Shown: positions 34,760 through 44,744, counted from the stretch's first letter. The stretch is 64,000 bases of DNA from Ciceribacter lividus (GCF_003337715.1 NZ_QPIX01000017.1:22464-86463); one strand, 5' to 3'. Numbers and translations are program-made. The notes: a model not told the origin generated them from the sequence alone.

Positions 34760-35610
34760 GCAGCGCGCATTCAGACAACCTCCCCGCCCGCGCGCCGTTC
34801 GTCCTGGTTCGCCGCCATCCGTCGCTGACGATCGGCCTGGCGCTTCTCGGATCGTTCCTGCTCATTGCGCTGCTCGCCCCGCTCATTGCGCCCTACGATC
34901 CCATTCTTCAGGCTGCCGGCGAGCGCCTGCAGCCGCCGTCGCTCGCCCATCCCCTCGGCACCGACAATTTCGGACGGGATATCCTCTCGCGGATCGTCTG
35001 GGGAACGCGCATCGACCTGCAGATCGCCTTCCTGGGTGTCGCCTTTCCATTCGTCATCGGAACGCTTCTCGGAACCGTCGCCGGCTTCGCAGGCGGCCTT
35101 GTCGACGGCATCTTCATGCGTGTGGTCGACATCATCCTTGCGTTCCCCTTCCTGGTGCTGATGCTGTCGATCATCGCCGTTCTCGGGCCGGGTCTCGGAA
35201 GCTTCTACATCGCCATGGCGATCGTCGGCTGGGTTTCCTACGCTCGGCTGGTGCGGGCGCAGATCCTCGTGCTGAAGCACAGCGACTATGCGATGGCGGC
35301 CGTAAGCCTCGGTTTCGGCCGGCTCCGCATCATGTTCCGTCACCTTCTGCCGAATGCGCTCGCCGGCTCGCTGGTCTTCGTCATGTCGGACGCGGTCCTC
35401 GTCCTCCTGAGCGGTGCGGCCATCAGCTATCTCGGCCTCGGCGTCCAGCCGCCGACCGCCGAATGGGGCATCATGGTCGCCGAAGGTCAGCCCTTCGTCA
35501 CGACCGCCTGGTGGATCACGCTCTTCCCCGGCTTCTCCATCGTAACGCTCGCCTTCGCCTTCAGCCTGCTTGGCGATGCCCTGGGCGACCTCCTTGGAGT
35601 GCACGAATGA
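34756..35610 (+). CDS. Peptide-type ABC transporter permease, DppC-like (284 aa, GTG start)
   Basis: Partner permease. It has the DppC block PLGTDNFGRDILSRIVWGTR, about six helices, and the coupling loop AAVSLGFGRLRIMFRHLLPN. ISYLGLGVQPPTAEWGIMV is diagnostic. It begins with GTG inside the preceding stop and its own stop overlaps the ATG of the ATPase gene (ATGA), so the three cistrons are translationally chained. Confidence 0.92.
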   Translation: MSSAHSDNLPARAPFVLVRRHPSLTIGLALLGSFLLIALLAPLIAPYDPILQAAGERLQPPSLAHPLGTDNFGRDILSRIVWGTRIDLQIAFLGVAFPFVIGTLLGTVAGFAGGLVDGIFMRVVDIILAFPFLVLMLSIIAVLGPGLGSFYIAMAIVGWVSYARLVRAQILVLKHSDYAMAAVSLGFGRLRIMFRHLLPNALAGSLVFVMSDAVLVLLSGAAISYLGLGVQPPTAEWGIMVAEGQPFVTTAWWITLFPGFSIVTLAFAFSLLGDALGDLLGVHE

Positions 35611-37295
35611 CCGGGCCTCTCCTTTCCATCCGCGATCTGGCCGTCGGATTTCACGGCGAAGCCGGCACGACACCCCTCATCGACAAGGTCTCCCTTGATC
35701 TCGGCAGGGGCGAAATTCTCGGCCTCGTCGGAGAAAGCGGCTCCGGCAAGAGCCTGCTCTGCCGTGCCGTCATGGGGCTGCTGCCCTCCACCAGACTCTC
35801 GATCGACGGTGGATCGGTGATCTACGAAGGCCGGGACCTGACGAAGCTCACTGTCACCGAACTGCTGCAGGTTCGGGGCCGTGAGATCGGGATGATCTTC
35901 CAGAACCCGACCAGTCACCTCGACCCGGTCATGAAGATCGGACACCAGATTGCCGAAGGCATTCGCTTTCATCAGCGGCTCGACGCCGCACAGGCGCGTG
36001 CGGCGGCAATCGAGTTGCTGACACAGGTCGGCTTTCCGGATCCCGTGCGCCAGTACGACAACTACCCGCACGAATTCTCCGGCGGCATGCGCCAACGCGC
36101 GATGATCGCCGCTGCCCTTTCCTGCCGGCCGAAGATCTTGATCGCCGACGAGCCGACCACTGCACTCGACGTCACCATCCAGGCGCAGATCCTGCAGCTG
36201 CTTCTCGACCTGCGCGACCGCTTCGGCCTTTCCGTCATTCTGATTACCCATGACCTCGGCATCGTCGCCCAGACGTGCGACCGTATCGCCGTGATGCGGA
36301 ACGGCCGCCTGCTCGAGGTGGGGCCGAAGCGGACGATCCTGTCGAGGCCGGTGCACGCCTACACGCAGGAACTGATCGCAAGCCACCCCTCGCTGCCGGT
36401 CGAGGAGCACGTCGCCGTCGCGAAGACCGAAGCACCCTCGCCGGTCAAGCCGCGTCCGATCCTGGAAATCGACGACCTGCACGTACGCTTCGTGACGGGC
36501 GGTGCCTTCCTTCGTGCAGGGGCGAGGACCGTCAGCGCCGTGAAGGGCGTCAGCCTCCAGGTGATGCCGGGCGAGAGCATCGGCATCGTCGGCGAGTCGG
36601 GCAGCGGCAAGAGCACGCTGGCGCGGGCGATCCTCGGGCTCGCTCCGATCTCATCCGGCCACATCACCTTCGACGGAATGGACCTCGCCCTGCAGCCCCG
36701 CCCGACGATCGCAAGACTGCGCCGCGAAACGGCGATGGTTTTCCAGGACCCGTTCAACTCACTCAATCCCCGGCTGACCGTCGCCCAGACGCTGGGCGAG
36801 GTCCTGAAGGTGCACGGCACGGCTCCGGCGGACATTCCGCGACGCATCGACGAGTTGCTCGACCTCGTGCACCTCGGCCCGGCGTTTGCGAACCGCAAGC
36901 CGCGCAGCATGAGCGGCGGCCAGTGCCAGCGCGTGGGGATCGCGCGGGCTCTCGCCGTCAACCCGCGTCTCGTCATCGCCGACGAATGCGTGGCCGCCCT
37001 CGACGTCACCATCCAGAAGCAGATCGTCGATCTCTTCGCGGAACTCAAGGACAGGATGAAGCTGACGCTGCTCTTCATCGCCCACGACCTCGCGATCGTG
37101 CGCAATCTCTGTGAGAGGGTCGTCGTCATGTATCACGGCGAAATCGTCGAGGAAGGCCGCTCTGCCGACGTCTTCGCCCACCCCGCAAAACCCTATACCG
37201 CCGCGCTGATCGGCGCGGTTCCCGACATCAATCCGGACAAGACGCTTCTGGCGCCGTCTTCGCCCGGCGCCTCGATCACAAACCCAGCCGCATGA
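35607..37295 (+). CDS. Peptide-type ABC transporter ATPase, two nucleotide-binding domains in one chain (562 aa)
   Basis: Energises the pip-linked importer. The first domain has [31 protein letters not shown] and [13 protein letters not shown]. The second (from about residue 285) has [30 protein letters not shown] and [13 protein letters not shown]. The second Walker B carries Asp-Glu-Cys in place of Asp-Glu-Pro, which keeps the catalytic Glu. Both halves should be functional. It has the same fused layout as the ATPase at 23772-25427, from a separate importer. Confidence 0.93.
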   Translation: MTGPLLSIRDLAVGFHGEAGTTPLIDKVSLDLGRGEILGLVGESGSGKSLLCRAVMGLLPSTRLSIDGGSVIYEGRDLTKLTVTELLQVRGREIGMIFQNPTSHLDPVMKIGHQIAEGIRFHQRLDAAQARAAAIELLTQVGFPDPVRQYDNYPHEFSGGMRQRAMIAAALSCRPKILIADEPTTALDVTIQAQILQLLLDLRDRFGLSVILITHDLGIVAQTCDRIAVMRNGRLLEVGPKRTILSRPVHAYTQELIASHPSLPVEEHVAVAKTEAPSPVKPRPILEIDDLHVRFVTGGAFLRAGARTVSAVKGVSLQVMPGESIGIVGESGSGKSTLARAILGLAPISSGHITFDGMDLALQPRPTIARLRRETAMVFQDPFNSLNPRLTVAQTLGEVLKVHGTAPADIPRRIDELLDLVHLGPAFANRKPRSMSGGQCQRVGIARALAVNPRLVIADECVAALDVTIQKQIVDLFAELKDRMKLTLLFIAHDLAIVRNLCERVVVMYHGEIVEEGRSADVFAHPAKPYTAALIGAVPDINPDKTLLAPSSPGASITNPAA

Positions 37296-37318
37296 ACAAC
37301 CAACAAGGGGAACACGGA

Positions 37319-38836
37319 ATGAGAACGAAACACTGGATGAAAGTCGGCCTCGTCGCCGTCATGACGTCGATTTCGGCAGGTGTGAGCCTGGCGGAGGCCG
37401 CCGGCGTGCTGACCATCGGCCGACGCGAGGATTCGACCACCTTCGACCCTATCAAGAGCGCCCAGAACGTCGACAACTGGGTGTTTTCCAACGTTTTCGA
37501 CGTCCTGATCCGGGTCGACAAGACCGGAACGAAGCTGGAGCCGGGTCTGGCCGAGAGCTGGACGATTTCCGATGACGGCCTGACCTACACATTCAAGATC
37601 CGCGACGCGAAGTTCTCGGACGGTTCGCCGGTGACCGCGGAGGACGCCGCCTTCTCGCTTCTGCGCATCCGCGACAACGAAGGCTCGCTCTGGAGCGATT
37701 CCTACAAGGTCGTCGAGACGGCGGAGGCCGCAGACGAGCACACCCTGGTCGTGAAGCTCAAGACGCCGTCGGCACCCTTCCTGTCCTCGCTGGCACTGCC
37801 GAATGTCTCGGTCCTCTCGAAAAAGGCTGTCGAAGCGGGCGAAGAGGCCTTCGGCGAGCTTCCAACCGCGTCGTCGGGCGCCTTCATCGTGAAGGAATGG
37901 CGTCGCGGCGACCGCGTGATCCTCGAGAAGAACCCGTATTTCTGGCAGGCCGACCGGGTATCGCTCGACGGCGTGGAATGGATCTCGGTGCCCGACGACA
38001 ACACGCGCATGCTCAACGTCCAGGCCGGGCAGCTCGATGCTGCGATCTTCGTGCCCTTCTCGCGGGTGGCGGAGCTGCAGAAGGATCCGAACCTCACTGT
38101 CCACCTCGACACCTCGACGCGCGAGGATCATCTCCTCATCAACCACGAGCACGGCGACCTCGGGAAAAAGGAAGTCCGTGAAGCCCTCGATTACGCGATC
38201 GACAAGAAGGCGGTCGTCGACGCCGTCACCTTCGGTTACGGCAAGGTCGCCAACTCCTACATCCCGGAGGGTGCCCTCTATCACTATGCGGACAACCTTC
38301 AGCGGCCGCATGATCCAGAAAAGGCGAAGGAACTGCTCGCTTCGGCCGGTGTCGGCGGCCTGACGCTCACCTATCTCGTCAATGCCGGCAACGAAGTCGA
38401 CGAACAGATTGCCGTTCTCCTGCAGCAGCAGCTGCTCGAGGCCGGGATCACCGTCAATCTGCAGAAGATGGACCCGAGCCAGACCTGGGACATGCTGGTC
38501 GCCGGCGACTACGACCTTTCCGTCATGTACTGGACCAACGACATCCTCGATCCCGACCAGAAGACGACCTTCGTTCTCGGCCACGACACCAACATGAACT
38601 ACATGACGCGCTACAAGAACGAAAAGGTGAAGGATCTGGTCGCCGCCGCCCGGCTCGAGATGGATCCAGCCAAGCGCGAACAGATGTATGTCGACATCCA
38701 GAAGATGGCCAAGGACGACGTCCACTGGATCGATATCTACTACAGCCCCTACATCAACGTCTCGCGCAAGACGATCGAGCACTTCGACCAGAACCCGCTC
38801 GGCCGCTTCTTCCTCGAGGACACGGTCAAGAACTGA
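37319..38836 (+). CDS. Peptide-type ABC transporter substrate-binding protein, family 5 (505 aa)
   Basis: A periplasmic receptor with a Sec signal peptide (MRTKHWMKVGLVAVMTSIS, then AGVSLAEA-AGVL as the likely cleavage zone). Family 5 marks: GRREDSTTFDPIKSAQNVD, GLAESWTISDDGLTYTFKIR (cited in part: ESWTISDDGLTYTFKIR), FSDGSPVTAEDAAFS and REALDYAIDKKAVVDAV. ATG 37319 follows AAGGGGA at good spacing; an earlier ATG at 37292 overlaps the ATPase stop. Unusually the binding-protein gene is last in its operon. In PipR-type systems the transporter is needed for the response, so this protein may capture the plant signal or peptide. Confidence 0.92.
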   Translation: MRTKHWMKVGLVAVMTSISAGVSLAEAAGVLTIGRREDSTTFDPIKSAQNVDNWVFSNVFDVLIRVDKTGTKLEPGLAESWTISDDGLTYTFKIRDAKFSDGSPVTAEDAAFSLLRIRDNEGSLWSDSYKVVETAEAADEHTLVVKLKTPSAPFLSSLALPNVSVLSKKAVEAGEEAFGELPTASSGAFIVKEWRRGDRVILEKNPYFWQADRVSLDGVEWISVPDDNTRMLNVQAGQLDAAIFVPFSRVAELQKDPNLTVHLDTSTREDHLLINHEHGDLGKKEVREALDYAIDKKAVVDAVTFGYGKVANSYIPEGALYHYADNLQRPHDPEKAKELLASAGVGGLTLTYLVNAGNEVDEQIAVLLQQQLLEAGITVNLQKMDPSQTWDMLVAGDYDLSVMYWTNDILDPDQKTTFVLGHDTNMNYMTRYKNEKVKDLVAAARLEMDPAKREQMYVDIQKMAKDDVHWIDIYYSPYINVSRKTIEHFDQNPLGRFFLEDTVKN

Positions 38837-38865
38837 CGCGGCACACTGCCACCGACATTCTTGCG

Positions 38866-38897
38866 AGGTCCGGCCTGCGCTTCGTCAGGCCGGACCT
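38866..38897. terminator. Bidirectional terminator hairpin between convergent operons
   Basis: AGGTCCGGCCTG (38866-38877) and CAGGCCGGACCT (38886-38897) form a perfect 12-bp stem with an 8-base loop, between the pip-linked binding-protein gene and the sugar permease gene. Confidence 0.65.
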
Positions 38898-38908
38898 TCG
38901 TTCCTGCG

Positions 38909-39820
38909 TCATTCCTTCACCGCACCGGTCATCGACGAAACGTAGTAGTCGACGAAGAACGAGTAGAGGATGACCACCGGCAGCGAGCCGAAGAGCGCGC
39001 CTGCCATCAGCGATCCCCATTCGAAGATGTCGCCGCGCACGAGCTCCGTCAGCACGCCGACTGGAACGGTCTTGTTCTCCGACGACTGGATGAAGGTGAG
39101 CGCGTAGATGAACTCGTTCCACGACAGCGTGAAGGCGAAGATGCCGGCCGAAATCAGTCCCGGCACTGCGAGCGGCAGAATGATCCTGGTGAGGATCTGC
39201 AAACGGCTCGCCCCGTCGACCAGCGCGCTCTCCTCCAGCTCGAAGGGAATCGAGCGGAAATAGCCCATCAGCAGCCAGGTGCAGAAGGGAATGAGGAAGG
39301 TCGGATAGGTAAAGATCAGCGCCATGCGCGTGTCGTAGATGCCGATCTTGAAGACGATGAAGGCGAGCGGGATGAACAGGATCGACGGCGGCACGAGATA
39401 GGCGAGGAAGATCATCAGGCCGACGGAGCGAGAGCCGGTGAAGCGGATGCGCTCGATCGCATAGGCACCGAGCACCGCCGCAAAGAGCGAGAGCGCCGTC
39501 GAGGCGACCGCCACCAGCATCGTGTTCCACAGCCATCCGGGATAGGACGTCTCGAAGAGCAGGTACTTGATGTGGTCGAGCGTCGCGCCGACCACCCAGA
39601 AGGGGCTGTAATTGTTGTAGTCCGTCAGTTGGGAATTCGGCTTCACCGCCGTGATCGCCATCCAGTAGAAAGGAAAGAGCAGCACGAAGACGAAGACGGC
39701 GAGTGGCAGGTAGATCGTCATCACCCGCCGCGGCAGGCTGCTGAGATAGGACATGCCCTGGCTGTCGTCGGTCAGAACGGCCTCGGGAACAGAGCTCTTG
39801 GTGTTCATGGTCGGCTCCAT
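38909..39820 (-). CDS. Sugar-type ABC transporter permease, MalG-like (303 aa)
   Basis: An inner-membrane permease of the carbohydrate (CUT1) family with about six helices. The coupling loop reads ELEESALVDGASRLQILTRI followed by ILPLAVPG, the standard EAA motif. FPFYWMAITAVKPNSQL near the N-terminus is typical of MalG-like proteins. ATG 39820 begins two bases after the stop of the upstream permease and has GGAGG upstream. It is the last gene of the minus-strand operon 44462-38909. Confidence 0.92.
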   Translation of the reverse strand: MEPTMNTKSSVPEAVLTDDSQGMSYLSSLPRRVMTIYLPLAVFVFVLLFPFYWMAITAVKPNSQLTDYNNYSPFWVVGATLDHIKYLLFETSYPGWLWNTMLVAVASTALSLFAAVLGAYAIERIRFTGSRSVGLMIFLAYLVPPSILFIPLAFIVFKIGIYDTRMALIFTYPTFLIPFCTWLLMGYFRSIPFELEESALVDGASRLQILTRIILPLAVPGLISAGIFAFTLSWNEFIYALTFIQSSENKTVPVGVLTELVRGDIFEWGSLMAGALFGSLPVVILYSFFVDYYVSSMTGAVKE

Positions 39821-39822
39821 TG

Positions 39823-40764
39823 TCAGTCACCTCCACCCTGCTGCCACTTGCGGCGCTGCAGCCCGAAGAAGGAAAACATGATGGCGGCGAGCAGGAAGGG
39901 GATCATGGCGACGGCGATCGCCGCCCCCTCGCCCAGTTGCCCGCCGGGGATTGCACGCTGAAAGGAGAGCGTCGCCATCAGATGCGTGGCATTGACCGGT
40001 CCGCCCTTGGTCAGCACATAGATCAGCTGGAAGTCGGTGAAGGTGAAAAGAACCGAGAACGTCATGACGACGGCAATGATCGGCGTCAGCATCGGCAGCG
40101 TGACGTAGCGGAAACGCTGCCAGCTGGTGGCGCCGTCGAGCGAGGCGGCTTCCTGCAGGGAGGCCGGAATCGTCTGCAGGCCCGCGAGCAGTGAAATCGC
40201 GACGAAGGGGATGCCGCGCCAGACATTGGCGGCGATGACGGAGATCCGCGCATTGGTGGGATCGCCGAGGAAGTTGATCGGCTGGTCGATAAGACCGAGC
40301 TTGATGAGCGACCAGGAGATGATCGAGAACTGGGAATCGTAGATCCACCAGAACGCCAGCGCCGACAGCACCGTCGGGACCACCCAGGGAAGCAGCATGA
40401 TCGCGCGGAAGAACGACTTGAACGGCAGATGCTCGTTGAGGAGCAGGGCCAGCCAGAGGCCGAGCGCGAACTTCAGCACCGAGGCGACCGTCGTATAGAG
40501 AACGGTATTGAAGACCGAAAGCCAGAAGACGCTGTCGTCCCAGAGAAACTCGTAGTTTTCGAGGCCGATGAAGATGCCTTCCCTGCCGATCCTCGTATCG
40601 GTGAAGCCGAGCCACACGCCGAGCCCCAGCGGATAGGTGAGGAAACAAAGCAGGAAGACCGCGGCCGGCAGCATGAAGAGAAAGCCGAGCACATCCCGAT
40701 TGTTGCCGAGCCGCGACCAAAGCGAGCGCTGCGGAGGACCGGGATCCGTTGTCGTCATCGTCAT
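39823..40764 (-). CDS. Sugar-type ABC transporter permease, MalF-like (313 aa)
   Basis: Partner permease of the CUT1 importer. LGFLFMLPAAVFLLCFLTYP is the first helix, and LEEAASLDGATSWQRF-type wording (here LQEAASLDGATSWQRFRYV) is the EAA loop, followed by TLPMLTPI. ANVWRGIPFVAISLLAGLQ is common to MalF/UgpA proteins. It lies downstream of the binding-protein gene, with an intercistronic hairpin between. Confidence 0.92.
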   Translation of the reverse strand: MTMTTTDPGPPQRSLWSRLGNNRDVLGFLFMLPAAVFLLCFLTYPLGLGVWLGFTDTRIGREGIFIGLENYEFLWDDSVFWLSVFNTVLYTTVASVLKFALGLWLALLLNEHLPFKSFFRAIMLLPWVVPTVLSALAFWWIYDSQFSIISWSLIKLGLIDQPINFLGDPTNARISVIAANVWRGIPFVAISLLAGLQTIPASLQEAASLDGATSWQRFRYVTLPMLTPIIAVVMTFSVLFTFTDFQLIYVLTKGGPVNATHLMATLSFQRAIPGGQLGEGAAIAVAMIPFLLAAIMFSFFGLQRRKWQQGGGD

Positions 40765-40795
40765 CGGTGTTTCACTCCAGAAAAGGATCGGGATG

Positions 40796-40824
40796 CGGGA
40801 GCGCGGGCCTTTCCCGCGCTCCCG
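40796..40824 (-). other. Intercistronic hairpin after a sugar-binding-protein gene
   Basis: CGGGAGCGCGGG (40796-40807) and CCCGCGCTCCCG (40813-40824) make a perfect 12-bp stem with a 5-base loop, 12 bases after the binding-protein stop and inside the operon. Likely protects the upstream message. Confidence 0.65.
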
Positions 40825-40836
40825 AGCGACGTTCGA

Positions 40837-42147
40837 TCAGACGCGGTAGTAGCGGTTCGCCCGCTTTTCAGCCTGCGCAATGGCATCCTCCGGCGTGGCC
40901 GCACCCGTGACGACGGAGGCGAACATGTCGACCAGCACGTAGTCGGCCATCACGGCGGCGGATGCATAGCCGAGCGGGCCGGCATAGCCGTTCGGGCGCA
41001 AGGTCTCGGAAGCCTTGGCATAGGGCGCGTGGATCGGATTGTCCGTCCAGACCGGATTGTCGGCAAAGGCCTTCAGCGGCTGGCAGCAATAGGCGCTGGA
41101 ACCCTTGATCCAGGCATTCATCTGGTCGGCTTCCATCATGAACTTGACGTAGGCCTTGGCCGCTTCCGGATATTTCGTGTGGTTGAAGACGAGCAACGAG
41201 CTCGTCTGGTGCAGTTCCACGCTCTTGCCCACCGGACCGACCGGGAAGTTGGTGCTGCGCATGTCCTCCATGATCGCGGCAAGGTTGGGGTCCTTCTTGG
41301 CGGCGTAGTAGACCGAGACCCCGTTGGCCGTCAGCGATATCTGGCCGGCGAGGAAGGCGCGGTTGTTGTTGATGTCGAGCCAGCTCTCCGTACCGGGAAT
41401 GAAGGTCGCATAGAGCTCCTTGGCGTAGTTCAGCGCCGCCAGCGTTTCCGGCGAATTGATCGTCACCTGACCGCTTTCGTCCACCATCTTCGCGCCGTGG
41501 CTCCAGAGCAGCCAGTGGGCGTAGTTGTTGCCGTCGCCGACAGCCTTGCCGTGCGGGAAGCCGGCCGGCGTTCCCTTGGCCTTCATCGCCTTGCAGAGTT
41601 CGAGGAATCCTGCCGTATCCTTCGGGAACTCGCTGAAGCCCGCCGCCTTCATGTGGCTGTCGCGGTAGACGACCGCGTTGCCGATCGCCGTCAGTGGCAT
41701 GGCGATGAACTTGCCGTCGCGCATCGCATAGCCCTTCAGGCCGTCGTAGAAGCCGCCGTACTTGCCGTCGAGATAGGTGCCAAGCTCGGTCAGATCGACG
41801 AGCTTGTCCGGATATTGATGGGCATCGTCGAACCAGCACATCACGAGGTCGGGACCCGAGCCGACATTGGCGGCGACGGCAGCCTTCGGCCGGATGTCCT
41901 CCCAGCTTTCCTTGTCGACACGCACTTCGACGCCGGTCGCCTCGGTGAACTTCTTCGTGTTGGCGAGCCATGCCTCCTCGTCACCCTGCACGAAGGGTGC
42001 CCAGCGCAGGAGACGCAGGCTGGCACCGGCCTCCGGCGTATAGGTGGGTTCGGCCGCAAGGGCCGGCCGCAGTCCGAACGCCGGAAGACCGCTGGCACCG
42101 ATGAGGCCGGCAGTGCCGGCAAGGAATGTTCTTCTCTTGATCGTCAT
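40837..42147 (-). CDS. Sugar-type ABC transporter substrate-binding protein, family 1, Tat signal (436 aa)
   Basis: A periplasmic carbohydrate receptor. The signal KRRTFLAGTAGLIGASGLPA is twin-arginine type and should be cleaved after PALAAE. The mature protein is a MalE-class lobe pair with SGPDLVMCWFDDAHQ, FIAMPLTAIGNAVVYR and a C-terminal KAYVKFMMEADQMNAW. ATG 42147 (MTIKRR) follows GGAGGAGGAG. The binding pocket cannot be matched by eye. The sugar-acid-type dehydrogenase upstream suggests an aldonic acid or short polyol. Confidence 0.92.
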   Translation of the reverse strand: MTIKRRTFLAGTAGLIGASGLPAFGLRPALAAEPTYTPEAGASLRLLRWAPFVQGDEEAWLANTKKFTEATGVEVRVDKESWEDIRPKAAVAANVGSGPDLVMCWFDDAHQYPDKLVDLTELGTYLDGKYGGFYDGLKGYAMRDGKFIAMPLTAIGNAVVYRDSHMKAAGFSEFPKDTAGFLELCKAMKAKGTPAGFPHGKAVGDGNNYAHWLLWSHGAKMVDESGQVTINSPETLAALNYAKELYATFIPGTESWLDINNNRAFLAGQISLTANGVSVYYAAKKDPNLAAIMEDMRSTNFPVGPVGKSVELHQTSSLLVFNHTKYPEAAKAYVKFMMEADQMNAWIKGSSAYCCQPLKAFADNPVWTDNPIHAPYAKASETLRPNGYAGPLGYASAAVMADYVLVDMFASVVTGAATPEDAIAQAEKRANRYYRV

Positions 42148-42271
42148 GAATGCTCCTCCTCCAAGTACGGGACACTGGTCACGCGACACCGCCTGTCCCG
42201 TCGGCGAATGCCGCGGTTTCGTGCTTCACGTCGTGCCGGCAGCTCCTCTCTGCGGGCACAGTCATTCCAGT

Positions 42272-43339
42272 TCATCCGACGAGCCGCATGCCTGTCTCCT
42301 CGTCGAAGAGATGGACATGCGCCGGATCGATGGTGATGCCGATCGGCTCACCCGGCTGCACGTCGATGCGCTCGCGGAAAATGCAGGTGATCTCTCCGCC
42401 GCCGAAATTGGCGATGATCTGTGTTTCGTAGCCGGTCGGCTCGGTGACGACGACCTCGGCCTTCAGGCCCTCCCCGCCGAGCTGGATGTATTCCGGGCGC
42501 AGGCCGTAGACGAGGCTGCGGCCGACTGCCTGGGCGAAGGGCTTCGCCAGGGGCAGGCGCGTGCCATCGCTCGCCACGAAAACCTGCGGGTTCTCCGGAT
42601 CCAGCTTGCCCTTGATCATGTTCATGGCGGGCGAGCCTATGAAGCCGGCGACGAAGAGGTTGTCGGGATAGTCGTAGAGTTCGAGCGGCGATCCGATCTG
42701 CTCGACGCGGCCGTCATGCATGACCACAATCTTGTCGGCCATGGTCATCGCCTCGATCTGGTCGTGGGTGACGTAGACCGTCGTCGTCTTCAGACGGTGG
42801 TGCAGTTCCTTGATCTCGGCGCGCATGGCGACGCGCAGCTTGGCATCGAGGTTCGACAACGGTTCGTCGAACAGGAAGACCTGCGGGTCCCGCACGATCG
42901 CGCGCCCCATGGCGACGCGCTGGCGCTGACCACCCGAGAGCTGCCGCGGATAGCGATCGAGCAGGTTCGTCAGACCGAGAATGCCGGCCGCAAAGCTGAC
43001 GCGCCGGTCGATCTCTTCCTTCGGCGCGGCGTTCAGCATCAGCGAGAATGCCATGTTCCTGGCGACCGTCATATGCGGATAGAGCGCATAGTTCTGGAAC
43101 ACCATGGCGATGTCGCGCTCCTTCGGCGGCAGGCTGTTGACCGTGCGGCCACCGATGCGGATTTCCCCGCCGGATATGTTCTCGAGCCCGGCAAGCATCC
43201 GCAGAAGGGTCGATTTTCCGCAACCGGAGGGACCGACGAGGATGACGAACTCGCCGTCCTCGATGTCGATATTCACCCCCTTGATGACGGGAAAGGCGCC
43301 GAAGGACTTGCGTACGTCGGCGAACTGGACATTGGCCAT
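42272..43339 (-). CDS. ugpC: Sugar-type ABC transporter ATPase, MalK/UgpC-like (355 aa)
   Basis: It has Walker [11 protein letters not shown]-loop [10 protein letters not shown], signature [14 protein letters not shown], Walker [14 protein letters not shown], and switch His in [18 protein letters not shown]-terminal TOBE domain holds [12 protein letters not shown] and [13 protein letters not shown]. These are the marks of MalK/UgpC-type ATPases of CUT1 importers. It lies between the dehydrogenase pseudogene and the binding-protein gene. ATG 43339 has GGGAGGAGA. Confidence 0.93.
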   Translation of the reverse strand: MANVQFADVRKSFGAFPVIKGVNIDIEDGEFVILVGPSGCGKSTLLRMLAGLENISGGEIRIGGRTVNSLPPKERDIAMVFQNYALYPHMTVARNMAFSLMLNAAPKEEIDRRVSFAAGILGLTNLLDRYPRQLSGGQRQRVAMGRAIVRDPQVFLFDEPLSNLDAKLRVAMRAEIKELHHRLKTTTVYVTHDQIEAMTMADKIVVMHDGRVEQIGSPLELYDYPDNLFVAGFIGSPAMNMIKGKLDPENPQVFVASDGTRLPLAKPFAQAVGRSLVYGLRPEYIQLGGEGLKAEVVVTEPTGYETQIIANFGGGEITCIFRERIDVQPGEPIGITIDPAHVHLFDEETGMRLVG

Positions 43340-43479
43340 GCGTCTCCTCCCAGAGTGCAATCGGTCAGATCTCTTGTTTCTCGCCCTTCCCGGTTGAACG
43401 CGGAGCTCCTCAACTCCTGCGCCACCAGAACGGGCAGCATGCTTTCAGCGGCCGGCACCATGCCGACCGGCGTTGGCAA

Positions 43480-44462
43480 TCACGGCAGTCGGCCTCCAAG
43501 CTCGTCCTCGACATGGATGCGGATGATCTCGTCGAAGACAGTCTCCGCCCGGAAGCCCAGCGCCGTCGCGCGGCTCGCGTCGAAATTGGTCGGCCAGCCG
43601 GCGACGATCCCGGCGATCAGCGGGTCCGGCTCGTGACGGATCAGTGAAACCGCCCTGTCGCCGGCGACGCGCCGCAGGGCCTCGATCTCCTCGCCGACGG
43701 TTGCCGAAAGCCCGGGCATGGTGAGGTTGCGGCGCGGGCCGATGAGGCTGGTGTCCATCGTCGCGGCATGGATGAAAAAGCCGACCGCCGAGCGGGGGCT
43801 CGCAAACCAGTGTCGGACATCTTCGCCGACCGGCAGAACCGCTTCCTTGCCCGCAAGCGGCTCGCGCAGGATGTTGGAGAAGAAGCCGGATGCCGCCTTG
43901 TTCGGCGTCCCCGGGCGAATGCAGATGGTCGGCAGGCGTATGCCGACGCCGTCGAAGATCCCGCGGCGGGAATAGTCAGCCAGCAGCAGTTCGGTGATCG
44001 CCTTTTGGGTCCCGTAGCTGGCGGCGTCGTGAAGAAATCCGGCCCGATGATTTCGGGAAACGGTGCGCCGAAGACGGCGATCGAGGATGCGAAGAGAACC
44101 CGCGGACGATAGGCTTCCCGTTGCCCTTCGCGCCGGATTGCCTCGAAGAGGGCGCGCGTTCCGTCGAGATTGACCGCGTAGCCCTTGTCGAAATCGGCCT
44201 CCGCCTCGCCGGAGACGATCGCCGCCAGATGGAAGATGACGTCGGGGCGGCCCTCGATCAGTCTCGGCGCCGTGCCGGGCGCTGCAAGGTCGACGGTCAG
44301 CGCGGTCGTGGCCGACTGCAGTGCGGCAGGAACCATCGGCGCGACCGCGTCAGCCAGCGTCAGGCGCCCGATCTCGCTGCCGAGGACGGAGGGCGAAGCG
44401 GCGAGTCGTTCGACGAGCTTGCGACCGATCATGCCGGCGGCACCGATCACGAGAACATGCAT
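43480..44462 (-). pseudogene. denD: Frameshifted NAD-dependent epimerase/dehydratase, D-erythronate dehydrogenase (DenD)-like
   Basis: The N-terminal part from ATG 44462 has the Rossmann motif VIGAAGMIGRKLVERL, FHLAAIVSG and LFASSIAVFGAPFPE. After FFTTP the frame is lost near 44020-44025. Shifting frame restores a perfect continuation: SYGTQKAITELLLADYSRRG (with catalytic Tyr-x-x-x-Lys), IRLPTICIRPGTPNKAASG, then MDTSLIGPRRNLTMPGLSAT to a normal stop. Compared with the usual TTPLTSYGTQK, about four bases seem to be missing. Either this is a recent inactivating deletion or a sequence error. It would be first in the importer operon and faces a LacI regulator. Confidence 0.82.
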
Positions 44463-44623
44463 CTGCGGCTCCCCTCCCCCGTATGTGCTGCGGTTCTTCC
44501 TCTCGGGCTCGAAGGACCTTCGTCCGGTCGAGACCCGCCTCCCCTTCTCACTGCGTATCGCGAGAACGCTACGCTGAGGCAGCGGCGTCTCTTGCACTCG
44601 TTCGCTGACACCGTTATCGGTAC

Positions 44624-44637
44624 CGGTATCGATACCG
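44624..44637. promoter_or_regulatory. Putative LacI-family operator
   Basis: CGGTATCGATACCG is a perfect 14-bp palindrome with the central CG typical of LacI-family sites. It overlaps a second palindrome CGGTACCG at 44618-44625. It lies in the 282-base divergent region between the denD-like gene and the lacI-type gene. Confidence 0.6.
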
Positions 44638-44744
44638 CCAACCTAGGTCGACCAAGTCGCTCTTGTCAACGCGGGTTCGGTTTGCTTTGCCCACGGCGAC
44701 ATTCACATCAGCGCGGGTCGGCGGAACGACCGGTAGGATCCAGT

